The translations under genes and the position numbers were made by a program. DNA of 64,000 bases from positions 2,042,912 to 2,106,911 of the forward strand of contig NW_006763297.1 of the NCBI RefSeq assembly GCF_000218685.1, written 5' to 3'. Positions 19,864 through 31,863 of the stretch are shown in pieces; positions within the stretch are counted from its first letter, which is position 1; the number at the start of each line of letters is the position of its first letter. The notes under the pieces were generated by a model. The model was not told the origin of the DNA. It saw only the letters and a program-made list of their open reading frames with translations, and ran no database searches. Source of the stretch: Serpula lacrymans var. lacrymans S7.9 (taxonomy: Eukaryota; Basidiomycota; Agaricomycetes; Boletales; Serpulaceae).

Positions 19864-22800
19864 GATAAAAGTCGATAAAGTTGTATACCGGCAGTCCAGA
19901 TTTTATAGGACAGGTTCATTTCCAATGTTGTTATGGGGCAATACGGCGACGAACAATGTGCCCCCAATTAAAAGAGAAGATGACGAATGCAAGTTTGTTA
20001 CGACATTTTTGCTAGGTCCCAGTACTAGGAGCTGTCTGGTAGTGAGAATGACAGATATTTGACACTTACCAAACTGAAATGAAATGCTGCAGTCTATGCA
20101 GGAAATCATTGCTGTGCTAAATGTTATTGTATGGATCAGCAATCTTCAAGTAGCTTACAGCACGGAGGATAAATATCTGTACCTCGCCGTAAATTATGCT
20201 CGGCACCGCTGCGCAAAACACGAATAATACACGGATGAATAGGCAGCTAATCGTTGCGGTCTTTGCATAGGAAGATGTATTTCCGGAATGAGAACCACCG
20301 TTGTTGAACTTCAACCTTGGAGTAAGAAGACGAGAGCATGGTGGATTGAATCCTCGTATACGATCTACTTTCCGATCAAATCAGTCGCAGCTGGCGATAA
20401 TCATGATCAAAAGCCACTGATATGGAGCCACTAGTAACCGTGGAGTTGTGTTCAGGGGTACATTTGAAGGCCAAGAAGACGACATCCTTATAAGAGCGCC
20501 GATGCTTCGTCATCGAGCTCATAAATTAAACCATAAGACCACATAATAAAAACGAGCGTTGTAGACTTGAAACGGCTAGGGAAACTTCAACTGGCGGTAA
20601 ACTCTAAGGTATGAAGAAGACGTGGTTGATATTGTGGGTCCTCTGGAAGTCCAACTGAATCTAGATACGGCTTACCTCAGGCGGTGTAAGAACCGGTGAG
20701 TACAGTAGATTCCGTTGACTATGAACTTGAAACAATCACGCTATCAGCGATGACACAGTTGCGAATGCAAATATTAGACATGAGGACTTCTGGTGCCTTT
20801 TTAGAGCAGATTGTTCAATACCGGTCTTATCAGCGCAACCGTACCAGTCGGGGAAAATGCTGGGAAAGGAAGAGAGAGTACTAGTACTGATTAGCGATAC
20901 GTCTGATAGAAAACATAGTTTGAAATGACCTTGACATCATTGTGCTACGTATACCGCTTCACGTGTGGAGAGAGATTCCATTCACGAGCAGAGTTCTGTG
21001 GCAAAACTGAAGTACTGCCTGTCGCCGGCCCGCTGCGGGTAATCCTCGGCAACAATAAGTTCAAGTCGACCTCAAGTCACAAAGTTCCAGGTTCCCCTTA
21101 TGACTTGTACATGTCAAAAAGTAACTATGGCGGTGACTGTGATAATCACCATTTCTACGCGCAAGGTACCAATGAAGCAACGTAATCAATCAAAGGCCTA
21201 ACATACCCCCATCGTGGTTAAAATGGAGCACTGCTGACATCTAGAAACCACTAGCAAGCACTTGATGCCCTGGCAGTGCTGACCAGGGTAGTGTGAACCA
21301 ACCATGTGAGCGTTCTATCATCGTTTTCAACAGTTGATCTTGAACTGCCAATGTGCTACGCTGTCAAGGACGGCGTATGCTCGCCTGATGCCATTGAACG
21401 CACTTACGGTATCTCTCGAAGGGCATCATATCGGTTTTCAGGGCCCATTGTTCTTCCGTGCTTACACTATTACTTCAATCTGACGGCATGGGTCTCCGTG
21501 CTCCTCCTTTACGGATAACAAGGACCATTTAAGGAGTGTTATTTGAATCAACTCTATATTCGACCCACGGCTGCTCTTGTACAACAAACTTTGGACTTCC
21601 CGCAGCACGATTAGAGGCGAAAGGCCAGGCACAAGGCTTTCAAGCTCATGTCAAAGGGCTGGCGCTATTCTCGTATGAACTACGACAAGATTCTGATAAT
21701 CACTTTTCCGAAAGCCTCGAGTTTCAGACCTCCAGGGCAGTTAAAACCCAGAACAATGGATGGAACGGCCAACGTGGAGGCAAAGAAGGCTGGTATTCTC
21801 ATCATGCGTTCCCTGAGAACTGAGTTGCATCTCTACATATCTGCTTTATGGACCACAGTTTATATGCACGCTGTTTTCGAGTGTCATATGCGGTGCACGA
21901 GGTGTTGACAGTATTTGTAGACTGTGTTTATTCCTCCCCCACTACCATAATCACCACCATAATCTAGGCCCTATCATGAATCACAATTACCAAGTTGCAT
22001 TAACCATGACTCAGTTTTTGGGGGCGTACTTCTACCATACGGGAGCCAACCAGAATTCTCTCATTTCATTAGGATGGGCAGCCATTTGGTCGCCCAGCCC
22101 ATGATGTGGGAATCCGAGACATTAAAAGATTGGAAGCCATTTGATTAACCCTAGAATCTCAAAGATGCCCACTTCAAGTAAACGCGGCATGTGTTATCAT
22201 GAAATGAGATGTGCTATGATTCTATCGTATAATCATGAACAATTCACCCGTTGCTGTTAGATAGTCCAACCAGACTCATGTTGTGCAAAGCTGAGCATTT
22301 TTAGCGGCTATCCAAAACCAATTTGGGCGACTAAAACCAATTCGACTTGATGATGTCGGAGAAGGAAACTGGGCGTTCATGGTACGGATTGAACTGGAAG
22401 GGGGAGGTGTCCGACCATTTACGATTCAGATACTAAGCAGTATTAGTGCCCGCTGCAATAAACCGAATATTGAGTGCTGGCGTCTTTGCTAGTACTGACG
22501 TTGCTACTTCTATTGGGCTGATCGACGTGGAAGGATGATGGGACGTGTAGCAAATTTCTATAACCTTTGGATCATAAGATCCCATGTCAGTGTAATCTTG
22601 GGGCGCGAGGAGGTGCTAATACGTAGTACGTACTGATTTTTAGTCAAGAGATAAGCAGAACTTGTGGAGCTTATCAGCTGATAGAACACGATCATAGCAA
22701 GTATTCAAAGGTATACATGATCTATCTATTTTCGAGGGCGACTTCCAGAGAAGGACGAACCGAGCAAAATAGAAATAGAACAGTGTGCATCGTCAATTTA

Positions 22801-23251
22801 AACACTCGACATCCCACGTTCATTGACGGCTATCGATGCATCGACATCAAAGGTCGACGGGTCCCATGACATGCATATAACACATGTAAAGATCGAAGCC
22901 ACAGAAGCTAGAGGACGATTGACATAAGCCGTTGATATAGTAGTCAGAACTCACGTCCTTTTTGGTTCGACCATGCATTCAGAATTTGAGAAGTGGTAGG
23001 AAGCATCCTCGAAAAGTTGTTAACGCTGTGGGAATCGTGGGTTCTTCGCTCCCCCCCCCACAGTGGAAACAGTGCATGGATTGACTGCCTTACGTGGATT
23101 GGCACATAAACAAAGAAGATGCGTGAAAGTAATTTGATGCCGTCCATACCGTCTGTAACTGGATATGTACCACATCGCACAACGACGAGAAAAATCGTGA
23201 GCAATCAAAATATCAAGAAGCGTAAAGTACATTACAAGCTCGGACATATTT
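19864..23251. other. Gene-free interval between hydrolase copies 1 and 2
   Basis: About 3.4 kb with only short, unconvincing ORFs. I found no remnant of a fourth hydrolase copy, no LTR of families A-C and no terminal inverted repeat. The right part must contain the 3' end of copy 2, and the left part the promoter of copy 1. Non-coding RNA or a decayed gene cannot be excluded by eye. Confidence 0.4.
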
Positions 23252-24324
23252 TTACAAGTGTGCTTCCAACTGCATGCGTTTCATTTCCCCGCCGAGAACT
23301 TTCGCAATCCATCCCAGCACAACATCGTTGAAGGCCTGAGGAGCTTCCCACCATGGCATATGTCCTGTATCCATGTTCACCACCTCCATGTTTTTCCACT
23401 TCTCGAACAATTTCGAGAGAGGCTGTGATTTCAATAACATATCGTCTTTACCATTGATGAGAAGCATGGGAAGTCCTTCTCTTCCAGCTCGCATTAAGCC
23501 GAACTCATCCTGCGACCTCTGCAGAGTGTACGCTGCGCAGGTGCGAGGCTGGGACATTACGTCACCAAGACAAGCTTGCTGCAAGCGCTGGGGAAATGCA
23601 ACGCGATTGAGATAGTGTTTAGGAGAGACAAGACCCTGTATAAAATCACGGGAAGCGATCTGAAAGGTATTCACGTCCGTTTTCTGTGTGAGTTTAGGAA
23701 TTACGTCGAGCACATAATCAGTTGCGATGTGTTGGAAAAACCCGAGGTAAGGTATTGGTGTGATGTAGACTATTCCGGCAAGAGATATTGATGAATGAAA
23801 CGCTAAAATGTCGGCGACCATGGCTCCTAATACGGCAGGCGTGAGGTAAGTAATTAGTCGAGAACATCAGAAGGTCACTGACCTCCACAGCTCCTATCGA
23901 AGCGGAGTAAGGAACTGATAAGATGCATCTGTATCTGAAGAATGACGCACCATGCTGCAACCAATGGTTTGCGGAGTTGGTAGGCTCGAACAACAGCGTC
24001 GAAATCTTCTGCAAATTTTGTCTGCGTCCAAGCCGACTCCTGTTCTGGCTTGTCACTTTTACCATGGCCACGCATGTCGAGCCTGACCTATATGGGGTAT
24101 CGCTTTAATCAACAATTCAATTGTGATGTGCCAAACCTCACAAGGAACAGTTTCTCCCTCCAGCTAGGATTGGAGAATAGGTTGTCATAGACAATAGAGC
24201 TCAGTGAATACCCATGAATGAAGACGATGGATGGTTTCGACGGATTTCCAGCAGCGTCTGTATAGATGCGTGTACCATCTGCTGATGTGACGAGTCGTGC
24301 TCCTTCGAAGATGGGGTGTTCCAT
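23252..24324 (-). CDS. Alpha/beta-hydrolase, paralogue 2 of 3
   Basis: Four exons: 24137-24324, 23951-24082, 23883-23893 and 23252-23826; 906 coding bases, 301 residues, all introns GT..AG and 54-57 nt. Motifs: FIHGYSLSSIVYD (oxyanion), LDMRGHGKSDKP, elbow AWSCGGAMVADIL with Ser at about residue 108, LLINGKDDMLL with the catalytic Asp at about 239, and DTGHMPWWEAP with His at about 266. The start at 24324 was chosen over an upstream in-frame ATG because it aligns with both paralogues (MEHPIFEGARLVTSADG). The serine is again encoded by an 11-nt exon. A cytosolic hydrolase of unknown substrate; secondary-metabolite or detoxification roles are possible but not shown. Confidence 0.88.
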
Positions 24325-26350
24325 GATGGACTGACGAGAGACCAGAACTGAGCACACATTATATAGGCCGTATATACATTGGGTTCAGATTTGGATACAA
24401 AATCTGACCTAGCATCAACCGATCAGTAAAATGTTTACTTCATCAAGGAAAAAAGTGAACTATTCTCAGGATGTCATGTGATGATAGAAACGATGACACT
24501 TACGTCTGGTTATTATGGAGATAGATGAGGGGTAAGCAAGGCATAGCATCTTGTCCCGAGAACATCCAGCTAATGAAGGTTCTTGAGATCCGTTCCCATT
24601 TCTTGAGATTCTGAATGGAAGAATTCGCATATTGGAAATCTTTAACGATTCTGTGCAATGGCGCATGTCAACACTACTTACTTCTATAGCATCAACGCTC
24701 CACTCACGAGACAGTGCAGAAGATTCCGAGATACACACTTTTTACGTCATCGTGCCGCACATTGATTTATTACGATAATGAGAGCGCGAGGCATGCTCCG
24801 ACATTCTTTCTTCGGAGTTATTTAAAATCCTGTTACGAATGACTTGGGCAAAAAGCATTTAGAAAAGTGGTGTTGCTAAGTTTATCCACGAAAATGGCAT
24901 AGACTCGGTTTTAATCCGTGTCTTCATTTCGCCTGAAACGGTAGCAGCTGCCAGTCACCAGCGTGAAATACTGTGTTGCTGTGCAGTGGTGTTCGAGCGG
25001 CCTAAACTGTGGATATTTGTGATGTTAACAAAAGAGGCTCAATTACTGCGAAACATTCGGACCTCGTGTTTATAATCTGAGCCTGCCTCATGTTGTAACT
25101 GAATTTCGGCGACAATCAATTGATATAGGATAAATCCACGGGGCAGAGGGAGTACGAAACTGACTGATCAGTGTGCTCTATTGTTGATACCCTTGATAAG
25201 CGCCAGATAATGAAACGGAACTCTGACATGCAGTACCGTGACCACAAACCGGGTCACACGAGGCGAACGTGGCCATATATTCTCGTTGCAGATAACTTGA
25301 AACAATCTCTGGATCATCATAATGAAAAAGACAAGAAATTCGCTGGTTGAGGCTGATATATCATGATTATCTTTTATAGGGATGGTTCGAATGTCACAGT
25401 CGAAACGCTGAAGTTCCAAAGTCAATTATAGGCAGCCATGTTTGGTGATGGTGGCGTATTTGTGCACATATGATGTGGCTGAAAGACTGATCGCCACCAG
25501 TTACTTAACTCTACCCTCCAGAAGACATTATAAAGGCTTACTGGATAAGCTATCGATAAAGGTGCATGCAATGAACGTGTTACTTCAAACTTATATATGG
25601 TATAAATAGTAGCTTTCAGCAAGGGACACCCAGTGAAGAGGTTACTTTTTTCATGCTTGCGCAAACGTGCATCCAGACTGGAAGGAATTTCACTGATTGC
25701 GATTGAGATGATGGGGAGAACTACTACGAGTGTTGCAGCATGATCGCCTTTGGTCGGTAGAATATGACATACGGGCCGTCGATGCATCTGTCACTTTGAT
25801 ACTGAGGTGGGTGCTATTGCTGATTAATACCTTTCCTGTTCCGTGACAGTCGCTCGATAAGTCTGTCGTTTACTTATACGAGCCGCGGTAACTAAAAACT
25901 AACTCAACTGATAGTATACATGACAATTGCTTTTCTGTCTTCAATTCGAAAGGAGAAAATATTTGCTCGAGCGAAACCGATGAGGCGAACTCCTTTCTCC
26001 ATGGAAAACTTCTGTGATAGTTACCTGTCAGTCAAGATCAAGTGAAAGATAGGTGGTGTATGGAATGTCGCTGGAATAGTACTAGTACTCCACATTCGTT
26101 ATGATTGTAGATTAGTATAGTTCGAGGAAATCAAAAGACACATTACCAAGGCTCAACTAATATTGTTAACGCCAAACATTGCTGAGGGGTCGAGGGACAC
26201 TGATCAACACGCTTTTTTTTTGGTTGTATAACATTTTGCTAGGCTGTAAGTTAATTCATAAGTAATTCATGATTCACCTAGGCGAAATACTCAAGAAAAA
26301 GTACATTACGACTCATTACATACTCATGGCGCGGGGACCCAACCCATGTT
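24325..26350. other. Gene-free interval between hydrolase copies 2 and 3
   Basis: About 2 kb with no supported coding frame, transposon or repeat. A T run lies at about 26211-26220. It should include the promoter of copy 2 and the 3' end of copy 3. Confidence 0.4.
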
Positions 26351-27408
26351 CTACCGCTCCATTTCTTCATCAAGTACTCTTGAAATCCAACCTAACACTG
26401 TATCATTAAATACCTCGGGCGCTTCCCACCAAGGCATGTGGCCCGTGTGCATATCAACCACGTCCAAATTCTTCCAATTGCTGAACAAACCCAACAGTGG
26501 TTGTCCCATCAACAAGATATCAAGTTTACCGTTGATCAATAACGTCGGAACACCCTCCTCCCCCGCACGAAGCAATCCCGCTTCATGTTGCGTTCTCGTC
26601 AATGCAAATGTTGAGCAACTGCGAGGCTGTGACATGATGTCACCCAAACAAGCGTACTGCAAACGAGGGGGGAAGGCTGCGGGATTTGCCAGGTTTTGAG
26701 CGGCAACGAGGCCCTTTACGAAGTCATGTGCACCCCGTTGAAAAGCATTGATGTCCATTGTCTGCAATAACTTTGGGAGTAGATCACGCGCATATTGAGT
26801 GGCGATATGTTGGAAAAATCCAATGAAAGGGATGGGCGTGATGTAAACAATACCTGTAACATATGCGTGCGAGTGGAAACCAAATATATCGGCGATCATG
26901 GTCCCTAGAGGTAGAAGGTAAGGATAAGCTGGATAGAAAATTGTAAATTCAATAAAGTACCTCCACAGCTCCTAGAATGCCGGAGTGAGAACAATAATAT
27001 ATCTAAGCAAGAGTGTACCAAACGCACCATGCTACGATAAATGGTTTGCACAGCTGATAAGCAGCTACCACAGAATCAAAATCCTCCGCGAATTTCTTTG
27101 GAGTCCAATCTGCTTCGTCCTCTGGCTTGTCACTTCTGCCGTGGCCTCGCATATCTAATCTAACCTACATCCAGATAAGTCAGCATGTTATCAATGTAAC
27201 AAAGACCATGACTCGCAAGGTAAAATTGCTCATTCCATACGGGATTAGTAAAAATATTATCATAGACGATAGAGCTAAGTGAATAGCCGTGGATGAAGAC
27301 AATTGGAGGATTAAACGGATGTCCCACAGCATCGGTGTATATGCGTGTGCTATCTGCGGACACAACAAACTTGGCTGTTGCCTCGAAGACGAGGTATCCA
27401 GATTCCAT
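26351..27408 (-). CDS. Alpha/beta-hydrolase, paralogue 3 of 3
   Basis: Four exons: 27217-27408, 27028-27164, 26961-26971 and 26351-26904; 894 coding bases, 297 residues. Motifs: FIHGYSLSSIVYD, LDMRGHGRSDKPED, elbow AWSCGGTMIADIF, LLINGKLDILL and DMHTGHMPWWEAP. The 11-nt exon with the serine is identical in sequence to that of copy 2. Intron 1 (27165-27216) appears to use a GC donor: copy 1 has CTT|GTAGGT where this copy has CTT|GCGAGT, and only the GC choice keeps the frame and the conserved VRLDMRG junction. The C-terminus is seven residues shorter than in the other copies. Confidence 0.87.
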
Positions 27409-28358
27409 AACCTACGAAGGCAGTAAAAGGAAGGAGTCTTTATACCTGCCACAGGAACGTAATGTGGTGATATTAACGCGAGGAAGCCAACCATTTTCCT
27501 GATCAAAAAATGTATTACTGAATAGCACTTTGAGTAATCCATTCCCCTCCTTCTTTATTTATTATATATTCGTAATTGACGAACGTGTTAGACTCAATTC
27601 TGTTCAGAATTGAGTAAAGGAAGCTATGAGAGTTCGTGATTCAAACATAATAAGGAACAATGGGAAAGACCAAGGTCCGGGCAGTGTTTGGCTGACATCC
27701 ACTTTGGCAGTTGATATTGGGACTGTCGTTTCGCGAAGCAACAGTGGGGTTGGAGATGACGGGCATCCTGGAATTCATCAAGCTAAAAGGGGGGCGGTAG
27801 AATTCAAGTTGCCCCTATCATTAGCGAAGAACGTTTCAACGGTGACATTTGTGTGGACCGCTCAATTTGGGCTATAGCTTCAATTCCCAGTACCATCATC
27901 CAACACCACTGGCAAGTACGGTTGTGAAGGCACACGATTGGGGCGGGCACTTCTGGTGCTGTTCGGATCAAGGTTTGTTGATAACTGAGCTAGCCAATTA
28001 ACCATCGCGGCGACCACGATAAGGGCTTACAAAAGAGATGTGAAAACCAGCGCTAACATACTGCTGCGCCTTGAAGCCGGGTCCGCAGAGCACTAGTAAT
28101 GGTAGTGGTTGAGCGCTGAACAGCAGAAAGGGGCAATTGTGACACCTATCTTGATGTATACCTCAGCGACCGTGAAAGCCGGGACTAGAAATATAGAGAA
28201 TAGATCCAGATATTTGCATCGTTGCGCAGTCTTTCCAGGGCTTTGCAGGTACCATCATTGTCCGAGGAGAAAACCACTCCGTCACAGCTGTTACAGACGC
28301 ACGTGACTGTGGACTTGGATTGATTTCATTGAAGATCACTCTCTTCAATCTCGCCACC
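27409..28358. other. Intergenic, divergent promoters
   Basis: Lies between hydrolase 3 (leftward) and the small basic protein gene (rightward), so it should hold both promoters. No convincing ORF. GAATTGAGTAAAGG-like and CAATTCTGTTCAGAATTGAG sequence near 27592-27614 contains a short inverted repeat (CAATTCTG / CAGAATTG). Confidence 0.4.
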
Positions 28359-28722
28359 ATGGGAAGGAGTGCGAAAGTCCACAAGAGAACGGTAACGCTC
28401 TATGTTTTTATTCTACCTGTCAGTGACTTCAACTTATTTACCACAGAAACCGCAAAAATCGTCCAAAAGTACCTCAAACACCCAATCTACATCATCCGCT
28501 TCCAGAGCTAACACCGCTCCAAAATCATCTCAGGCTTCCACAGCCGTACAATCAGCAAAAAAGCGAGCCACGTTGAAAGACAAAGTGAAGCCAAAATCCG
28601 GACACAGTGAGGGGGCAGAGGGGCAGCATGTCTTGGGTGGTGCAGACTATGTCACGCTTCTGATGGGCGGGCGGAGAAAGGCAGCTGCAGAAGCGCTGAA
28701 AATGCCTCAAGAAAAAAATTGA
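28359..28722 (+). CDS. Small conserved basic fungal protein (MGRSAK type)
   Basis: Two exons, 28359-28391 and 28447-28722, split by a 55-nt GT..AG intron; 102 residues. The ATG sits in a strong start context (GCCACCATGG). The N-terminus MGRSAKVHKRT is followed by a Ser/Thr/Lys-rich, probably disordered middle, then AKKRATLKDKVKPK and a conserved end HVLGGADYVTLLMGGRRKAA. From memory this pattern, a basic MGRSAK start and a HVLGGADYVTL.. end, recurs in small uncharacterised basidiomycete proteins. The strongly basic composition suggests a nucleic-acid-binding or nuclear/nucleolar location; that is inference. An alternative acceptor at 28423 would put a stop directly in frame and was rejected. 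Confidence 0.75.
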
Positions 28723-29535
28723 CAGTTTTTGAATGCATGGGCAAAAGTCGAGATATCCAGGGTCGCAAAAGGTTATCTGATCAATTCTGTGGAGACAGAT
28801 CGGCCAAGTATAATGGCGGAGGAAGCTGGTCAGTCCATCTTGAATAATTATCTTTCGTTCCCTTGCGAATTTTCTGCATGGTTTTTAGGCATCTGATGGC
28901 AATGTCTATTGGAGCCAAAAAGGTATACTATTATCACGTACCCGCATAATGTACGCAACCCACAGTCATGACACACATGGCGGTCCGACCTGCTATTCGG
29001 GGGATAACACATGACGATGACCTGGCTTGCGAGTTGTGTCGTGATAATTCTCATCAGAAAGAGTTGCTGTCTTTATTCGTTCAGCCGAAACATTATCTTT
29101 GAAGCAGATGGAGACTCGAGCCATGAACACGTAAACGGATGACACTACATATTTCTTGAAAGGAGTGGATGAATCTACACTGGGTACAGATGTAAAAAAG
29201 CAAACTATTCTACATACCAAGAGACTCGAAAAGACTTGCATAACTAAAAGATGAGAAGCATAGGTGAAGACCTAGACGTTTACACTTAATGTAGAATGGT
29301 AGAGTGCAACAGGTACAGTCTACCATTCCGAATCAAAAGTCGAAATTCGAAAGATAAAGATACAGCACAATCTGGAAGTGTCGGGTGAAAAACCATAGAA
29401 AGTTCAGTGAAAAGACTGGAAGCCCCTTATAGAAGGGTTCTAAGAATACATTTCGAGACAGCATCCTTTAGTGTGGGGAACGAATGGAGAATTGTTACTT
29501 TGAGGTATCGCAAGGATTTCACAGGACTTTACGCG
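28723..29535. other. Convergent intergenic interval with a hairpin
   Basis: Lies between two genes that point at each other. At about 29293-29326 GAATGGTAGA and TCTACCATTC form a 10-bp stem with a loop of about 14 bases. No ORF with family resemblance. Confidence 0.4.
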
Positions 29536-31295
29536 TTAAAACTTAGCGCCAGTAGGAACTTGGCGCTTGGTTTGCCGACCAGGACTATCAAGAGATCTTT
29601 CGTAAGCTACTGAAGAGTCTTCCACAGTTTTCACGGTAGATCTATCCGAAGAGTTGTTGGCACCCGCCATGGCCAGAACCTGCGCGGCAAGTAATGAAGA
29701 ACTGCGCCGAGCTTGTGCGAGAAATCCGACGTTCTTTTCATTCATATCATGAGATAGCATGCATGACTGTGATGTAATGCTGGCACATGATGCTGCTGAA
29801 GCCAGTGACGCGACAGAAGCGCGAGAGCGGAGCGCTGACATCCCTAGTGAAGGATATGCAGGAACACTAGGAGAGAGTTGGATTGAACAACCATCGGCCG
29901 GTAGAGGGACATCGGAAGGATCACGTCTGTGTAAGAAGGGCGGGACATCGGGGCGGAAACGATGGGGAGGCCTGATAGTACTGATTGTCGATAGCGCATC
30001 AAAGCTACTGCGGGCTTGAGAGTGGATTGTGGCCATTTCGAGAATGTGCTCAATGTCAAGGGAACCAGTGGAGCGAGTAGTATGTTGGCAAGGAGGCGGG
30101 AGGGGAAAAGTTAACGAGCGGCCCGTCTGCGGTTGTAACGAGTCTATGCATTCTCTGGGGTCGTCAAGAAGTTGTGATGTCGCTGGAGATCTGAAGGTAA
30201 CCTTGTCCGTCGAATATGGAGGGTTCTTAATTAAGCGTGGGATCGATGAAGCGACTGGTAGGGGTTTCGGAGGTGTCGCTGGAAGAACAAAATGCGCCAC
30301 ATCTTCTAGATCCCCCCCTTGGCCCTGTCCGTCAAAATTATGAATCCACTCTCGACGTCGATGACGATATATATAAATAGCCATCAGTATGGCTATCCCG
30401 GCGATGATGCAAGCAGAAGCTACTGCGATCCCAATAACCGTGCCCCTAGACAAAGAGTAAATTTCATAAGATAACGAAGAGCGTGAGACATACGATAAAC
30501 TCACATAGATAGTTGCTTTGGAGCGGACAACGAGCTTTGAGCGGCCGTCGTCAAGCTGGTACTCGCGCTGGCAGTGGGGCTAGTAGACGTAGAAGATGCA
30601 ACCATTTGTTGCATATTCAGGCAAGCAGAGCTGCTTGAAGAGCCACCTTCTACGGTCGTGGCCTTCGTCACCCAAGCGAAGTCATTGTCACTGAGAAGCA
30701 AGACGATTTCTTCATCGTGAAAAGCCGTCATAGTGTACGTGGATAACCCTGGGGATACGACTGTCTGTGGCAAGGTAAAAGAATTACCCCCAGGGACTAA
30801 AGCATAAACTGATGGGACGGGAATGCTCGTGCTATAAGTCACGTTGAAAGGTTGGCACTGAGAAAACGAGTTGGACACGTTGAAAGCTGGTGAGCTATTA
30901 GTGTCCGAAGGTACGCATGAGTTGTTCTCAGACGACAAAACTTGCACAATGTCGGAAATCAAGCTTATGCGGTTCCCAGACGCATCGTTGAGCTGCGCCA
31001 CGAATTCTGTCCCAGCAGCGAGTGGTAGAAACGAGATGACAGAACTAGAGTTTGTAGAGTTGTTCCAGACGTGATTTGGTAGGACGATCGAAAAAGGAGT
31101 AGATTGGAAAGGAATGATTTCAAGGGTGAATGGAAGGGTTTCAGATAACAGGCTTCCAGAGCACAAAACACTGAACGAGCTGCACTGCTCGACAGATGAG
31201 AAGGAGATGTTACTATAAGAGAGGCCAACCTGCGGTCCAAGTGTTAGCAGCAGCAAACAGAGAAGTAAATCGATAGCTGTGATTCGAGCCATCAT
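29536..31295 (-). CDS. Single-pass type I membrane glycoprotein, unknown function
   Basis: Two exons, 30505-31295 and 29536-30445, with a 59-nt intron (GTGAGT..TAG); 566 residues. The N-terminus has a signal peptide (IDLLLCLLLLTLGPQVGLS). The outer part of about 240 residues has many N-glycosylation sites (NNSTNSSS) and a Ser/Thr-rich stalk before the membrane. The membrane helix (VIGIAVASACIIAGIAILM) is followed by the stop-transfer sequence YRHRRREW and a Ser/Pro-rich cytosolic tail of about 275 residues with many possible phosphorylation sites. The intron lies exactly at the junction of ectodomain and membrane helix. This layout is common among Agaricomycete surface proteins of unknown role; a wall-stress-sensor-like function is possible but not shown. 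It is divergent with the BCKDHA gene. Confidence 0.85.
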
Positions 31296-31863
31296 AATTG
31301 AGGAATCAGAGTTTCCGCTAGTAGCATGAGCAGTCGTCTGGAAGTGAGAAATCTGAAAGGTAGATAAGTCGGGGGAGAGGAGAGGGGGGTGATCTACCGG
31401 ACCAAGTTACCGCTCATTATAGGTCTCCCGGGAATAGTGCGATTCGGAACTATATAGATTGAGAGTTCGAAAGAGAGGCCGCGTCGATATATGAGAAAAT
31501 GATTAGCTTTCAGGGTTTGAAGAAAGTTCAAATATTTGGGAAGGTTGCCCGGCAGAACCTGGAGTAAGAGACCTGCTGAATCGGGCTGCTAGAGCACACA
31601 TAGTGATACAAATTGCACTATGACACAGAAGTTTCGGTGAGCCCGTTGCCGAGACAACGAAAATTGAATGTCTTCGAAGATATGACGAGTCGCTGAACTG
31701 GTAAGTTGAAGAACTGGAGGCCAGGTACTGGGAAACCGAACCACACTGTCCACATTTGGAAAGTGTCACACATACTTTATAGCAGTCACGACTGTATAAT
31801 GTCACAACCCACTAACCGAGTCGCGGTCAACCGTGACCTCAACACGAACGATACCATCGAAAT
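31296..31863. promoter_or_regulatory. Shared upstream region of divergent genes
   Basis: 568 bp between the starts of the membrane protein (leftward) and BCKDHA (rightward). Both promoters must lie here. An ORF on each strand crosses it but neither looks coding. No specific factor site is claimed. Confidence 0.5.

Noticed and set aside
19864..23251. A fourth, decayed hydrolase copy between copies 1 and 2
   Set aside because: None of the conserved words (HG motif, RGHG, SCGG, TGHMPWWE) was found in any frame of this interval.
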